Of a stretch of 64,000 nt of DNA, positions 61,081 through 64,000 are shown one piece after another; positions within the stretch are counted from its first letter, which is position 1; every line of letters begins with the position of its first letter. Source of the stretch: Combretum micranthum (lineage: Eukaryota; Streptophyta; Magnoliopsida; Myrtales; Combretaceae); assembly GCA_024138025.1 (NCBI GenBank), contig JAMXBD010000696.1, positions 372,001-436,000 of the forward strand. Reading direction: 5' to 3'. The notes beneath the pieces are model-generated. The model ran no database searches. It worked only from the letters and a program-made list of their open reading frames with translations, and was not told the DNA's origin. A program made the translations under genes and the position numbers.

Positions 61081-61949
61081 GGTGGTGCATGCTCTGGTTT
61101 CTCGTTCTTCCATAAGTTCCATAACTCATAAGCAGTAGCTCGTACATGTCCAATCCGATTGGGGTTTATGGCTTGACTGTTGAAGCACCTCCTATTTCTT
61201 TTTAGCCAAAGAAACTAGAGGACAATAGGGAAGAGACATTGGGTAGGGCAGGTGTTGGATTCAGCGATTTTTTTATTCCTAGTCATCTTATGTTTAAGCC
61301 AAGTGGAAAGGTCTGTGTGTACAAGCAGATGTGGTTTATGATCGAGACCTAAAGTGTTCTATGCATTTAACGCTTCAGGGCAGGTACATATTGTTGTGTG
61401 TTATAGTACATATGTATATTTCAAAAGAAATAGTCTCACATTCCTTAGATTTTATTTTTTACTCTAGTTTAATAACATCCTTTTCTTTGTGAGCTTACAA
61501 AGAGTTGGTAGAAAGATGTAGGCTTGTGCACACATAGCCTAGGTCTTGTTAGTATAAGTTTGTGGATTCCTTCCTTCCCTTTGCGCATGTAGTCATATGT
61601 ATTGACCCCATACAAAAGAGTATATTATTTTAAAAATATTCGGATATTATTATTTACTTGAGCTTATCCGAACACAAATCTTTTGACCATTTCAAATGTC
61701 AGTTACCATTTCTACCACTTTCGAATTATCTCTCTGGATTGTTTTCTATCCGTTTTAAGATTATTAATAAACATTATTCAAAAAATAATTATCGACAAAA
61801 CAATCTTTGCTTTACTTCTCTTCCTTTTATTGAATTGATGGGTTTCGATCATTCTTCTGTTTTTGCTATTCCTATTGCCTAGATTGTTCTAGAAGGCTTG
61901 TTAAATTCTGGGAGATATGCCATTATTTCATCTATGTTGACGAATTACT
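61081..61949. other. Unrecognised DNA inside the LINE relic
   Basis: No supported gene. The 74-residue frame at 61658-61882 has no domain. It may be a further insertion or highly diverged LINE sequence. Confidence 0.35.
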
Positions 61950-63189
61950 CTTAAGAACAGTGCCTAACACGTCTAAATTTTTCCTTTTTACGACACATAT
62001 AAGGTGAGCAACGGTCTCCTCTTGATTGCAGAAGACGCAGTGAATAGGAATGCTCATTCCACGTTTGATTAGGACGTCCTATCCCTGACACATTTCCAGA
62101 TGAAGAATTGGATCTTCGGATGGGTGATGGTCTTCCAAATCCACTCCAGGTCCTGCATCTGGAAAATACGTTCTTTAAGGGTTGCCTGGTAGGCCGAATT
62201 GATAGAGAATTCTCCATTAAAGTCCTTTGACGAAGCAAACACATCATCATCCTCTTGGTCTAGGAGTAAGAGGATATCCCCTAACTTTGCTTTGATGTCT
62301 CTATCAAGGAGGTATGAGATCAGACTTTCAACAGAATATCCCCCAACTTAGCTTTGATGTCTCTACCAAGGGGTTATGAGATCAGACTTTCGTTCTAAAC
62401 ATCTGCTTCCATCCAAACATCTCTTAGTGTGACACTAAGCGTTTCTTTTTTAAACGAGCCATAGAAAAAGGAGCTAGGTGCTCCATAGCTAGTCCAGTTT
62501 TCTATCCGGATTTGATGCTTTTACCGTTCCAGGGTCTCCACTGACATAGGGTATCAATCTTTTCTCTCGCATGCATGACGCGTTTGGCGATTTTACTGCT
62601 GGATTTGCTTATCCTAGCAAGAAGATTAGTCTAGACGACTTTCTTTTCCTTTAATTTCTAGGCAAGTTTCATCATACATGTTTGCTGCCTATACTAGAGG
62701 TTCCAAATGCCAATGACTCCCATCTTTCTAGGAAGAGAAACAACATTCCAAGCTATGCCACGGGAGCCTTTGTTGTCATCGGTTCCCGTCTATAAGAAGT
62801 TCCTGCATATTCTTTCTATTTTATCTAACGTATTATGTGGAATAAAGGTAGCTTGCATGTACTAACTTTAGAATGCGCTCGAGAACAGATTTAATAAGCA
62901 CGGTACGACTCGACATGCTCAAAAAGTTGGCTTTCCACCCCTCACTTTCTGTCTAATTTTGTCAGGAGGAAGCCACAGTCCAAGAATGAAGGGCTTCCTT
63001 TGGCAGTGATAAGGAATCCCAGGTATTTCACTATTTCCGGGGTTTCACCCATGCCCACTTTTTGTAAGATAGCCTCTTTTGCTTCTTAGCTTGTATTGCT
63101 TCTTAGCCCCTTTGGTGAGGTTGATTTTGTGCCCAGGCCAATCATAAAATAGGCTAAAGGAGTCCTACATTAGTTATGCGATCTCACCT

Positions 63190-63610
63190 ATGGTTAAGGA
63201 TGCAACCCGATAGGTTTGGAACGGATCATATAAGATATAAATCAGACTTGGTTTCCTATAGGATAGCCCAAACCTGTTCTGTGACCCTATAGGGTTTTTA
63301 ATGCAATACCTAAACCCGCCATTGTAGGATTATAGTCTCGACCTGCCTCGCCCCACGTGCCAATCCCATTGTATTTTTGCTCTTTTTTTTTTTCCTTTTT
63401 CATTTTTATCATGTAGAGGTTCTTGCAAAGTGGATAAATAAAACAATGTAATATCAACTCCACATTGCATATTCTATATTAATATCTTCAAAAAAGTATA
63501 ATAACAAGAAAATGTAATATCAAAAACTGTTGTATATGTGTGATGTATATTTCTTCTTTTTGTAATTTTTTTTATTTATATATATATTTTTTATTTAATT
63601 TTAGTGTGGG
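63190..63610. repeat. Second copy of the 'ccctatagggttttta' repeat
   Basis: It shares AACCCGATAGG, CCTATAGGATAG and CCCTATAGGGTTTTTAATG wording with 52196-52680. No coding frame. Ends not defined. Confidence 0.4.
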
Positions 63611-64000
63611 ATAAGATGCGATTCTTTTGCATTTATGCTCCTATATTGAAATATGTGATTAACATCATTCTACATAAGAAAAATTTTATTCCAAACTTTG
63701 TAATACGAAATTTATGAAGCTAACTTTCTATTTTTTCAAGTTACAAGTGGTATTTTATTTTAATTTTTCTAGTTGAAAAAAAGACATTAATGTCAAAATA
63801 TCAAAAACAATAAAAAATATGCGCTTAATAATATTTTTAGTTAATAAAATACACATTTTATATTATATTAAGTAATAAACTATGTCAATTAAAAAGTAAT
63901 GAAATTATTCCTTTGACATATTATCTAATATTTAATTGTCAGCACCAATAATAACTTGATAGTGACAATATTATTTGCCCCTCTACTATTATATATAATT
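63611..64000. other. AT-rich end of window
   Basis: Nothing recognised. Very AT-rich with no open frame of note. Confidence 0.4.

Larger units (their letters stand above)
60480..63170 (-). pseudogene. Decayed LINE ORF2 (RT, zinc finger, RNase H)
   Basis: Minus-strand translation in broken frames gives, in order: the end of reverse transcriptase (63160-62940) with GHKINLTKG and GETPEIVKYLGFLITAKGS; the following region (62930-62540) with WKANFLSMSSRTVLIKSVL, DKIERICRNFL and GSRGIAWNVVSLPRKMG; the zf-RVT domain (62160-61975) with WIWKTITHPKIQFFIWKCV and CVFCNQEETVAHL; and an RNase H remnant (60850-60480) with VGIVVRDESGSII, MIIIEFDC and NVDAHLLAK. This is the domain order of plant L1-type LINEs. 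There are many stops and frameshifts, and the piece between 61950 and 60850 is interrupted by a solo LTR and unrecognised DNA. The N-terminal endonuclease is absent. Confidence 0.82.

Noticed and set aside
60874..61138. Two 82-83 residue frames on opposite strands
   Set aside because: Both cover the 221 bp solo LTR and mirror each other; they result from its higher G+C content.

Overview
The window is nuclear DNA from a flowering plant, most likely a eudicot. It is AT-rich. Its three host genes have many small exons with GT-AG introns, encode plant-type proteins, and lie among LTR retrotransposons, LINE remnants and MITEs. I cannot name the genus. There is no sign of bacterial, organellar or viral genome organisation, and no CRISPR array.

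Three host genes are intact as far as sequence alone can show. (1) A plus-strand DMT-superfamily sugar-phosphate/nucleotide-sugar translocator of 374 residues has nine coding exons between 19958 and 25123. (2) A minus-strand novel plant SNARE (NPSN13-like, 266 residues) has ten coding exons between 32922 and 26482 and a tail anchor at the C-terminus. Genes 1 and 2 converge tail to tail, with about 1.4 kb between stop codons. (3) A minus-strand cytosolic ribosomal protein S15 gene (152 residues) has four coding exons between 49280 and 47338. Its first coding exon is only the ATG, and its promoter carries telo-box and site-II-like motifs. All reading frames close exactly across the inferred splice sites.

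Much of the remainder is mobile DNA. 1-5.7 kb: a MITE, a 2.26 kb solo LTR with a perfect GTATC duplication, and a pair of ~0.6 kb direct repeats that look like a copia-type non-coding element. 9.5-12.3 kb: a second large solo LTR. 12.6-18.2 kb: a decayed Tekay/Del-like Ty3 chromovirus nested in a MITE, with its two LTRs in opposite orientation. 34-42 kb: several MITEs and a compact copia-type element that carries only a gag relic (TR-GAG-like). 42.4-46.1 kb: a 3.67 kb solo LTR with a perfect GCTTC duplication, inserted in the 3' end of a LINE. 50-53 kb: Tourist-like MITEs and older repeats. 53.7-59.6 kb: a comparatively young full-length Ty3 chromovirus with a perfect TAGTC duplication and a frameshifted pol. 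60.5-63.2 kb: a decayed LINE interrupted by a 221 bp solo LTR.

I found no convincing new multi-gene system. The most unusual signals lie inside the retroelements: a six-fold array of an imperfect palindrome kept in order in two LTR copies about 34 kb apart; a shared motif, splice-acceptor-like tract and acidic mini-ORF in three solo LTRs; the inverted-LTR chromovirus; and a strong hairpin in intron 1 of the translocator gene.
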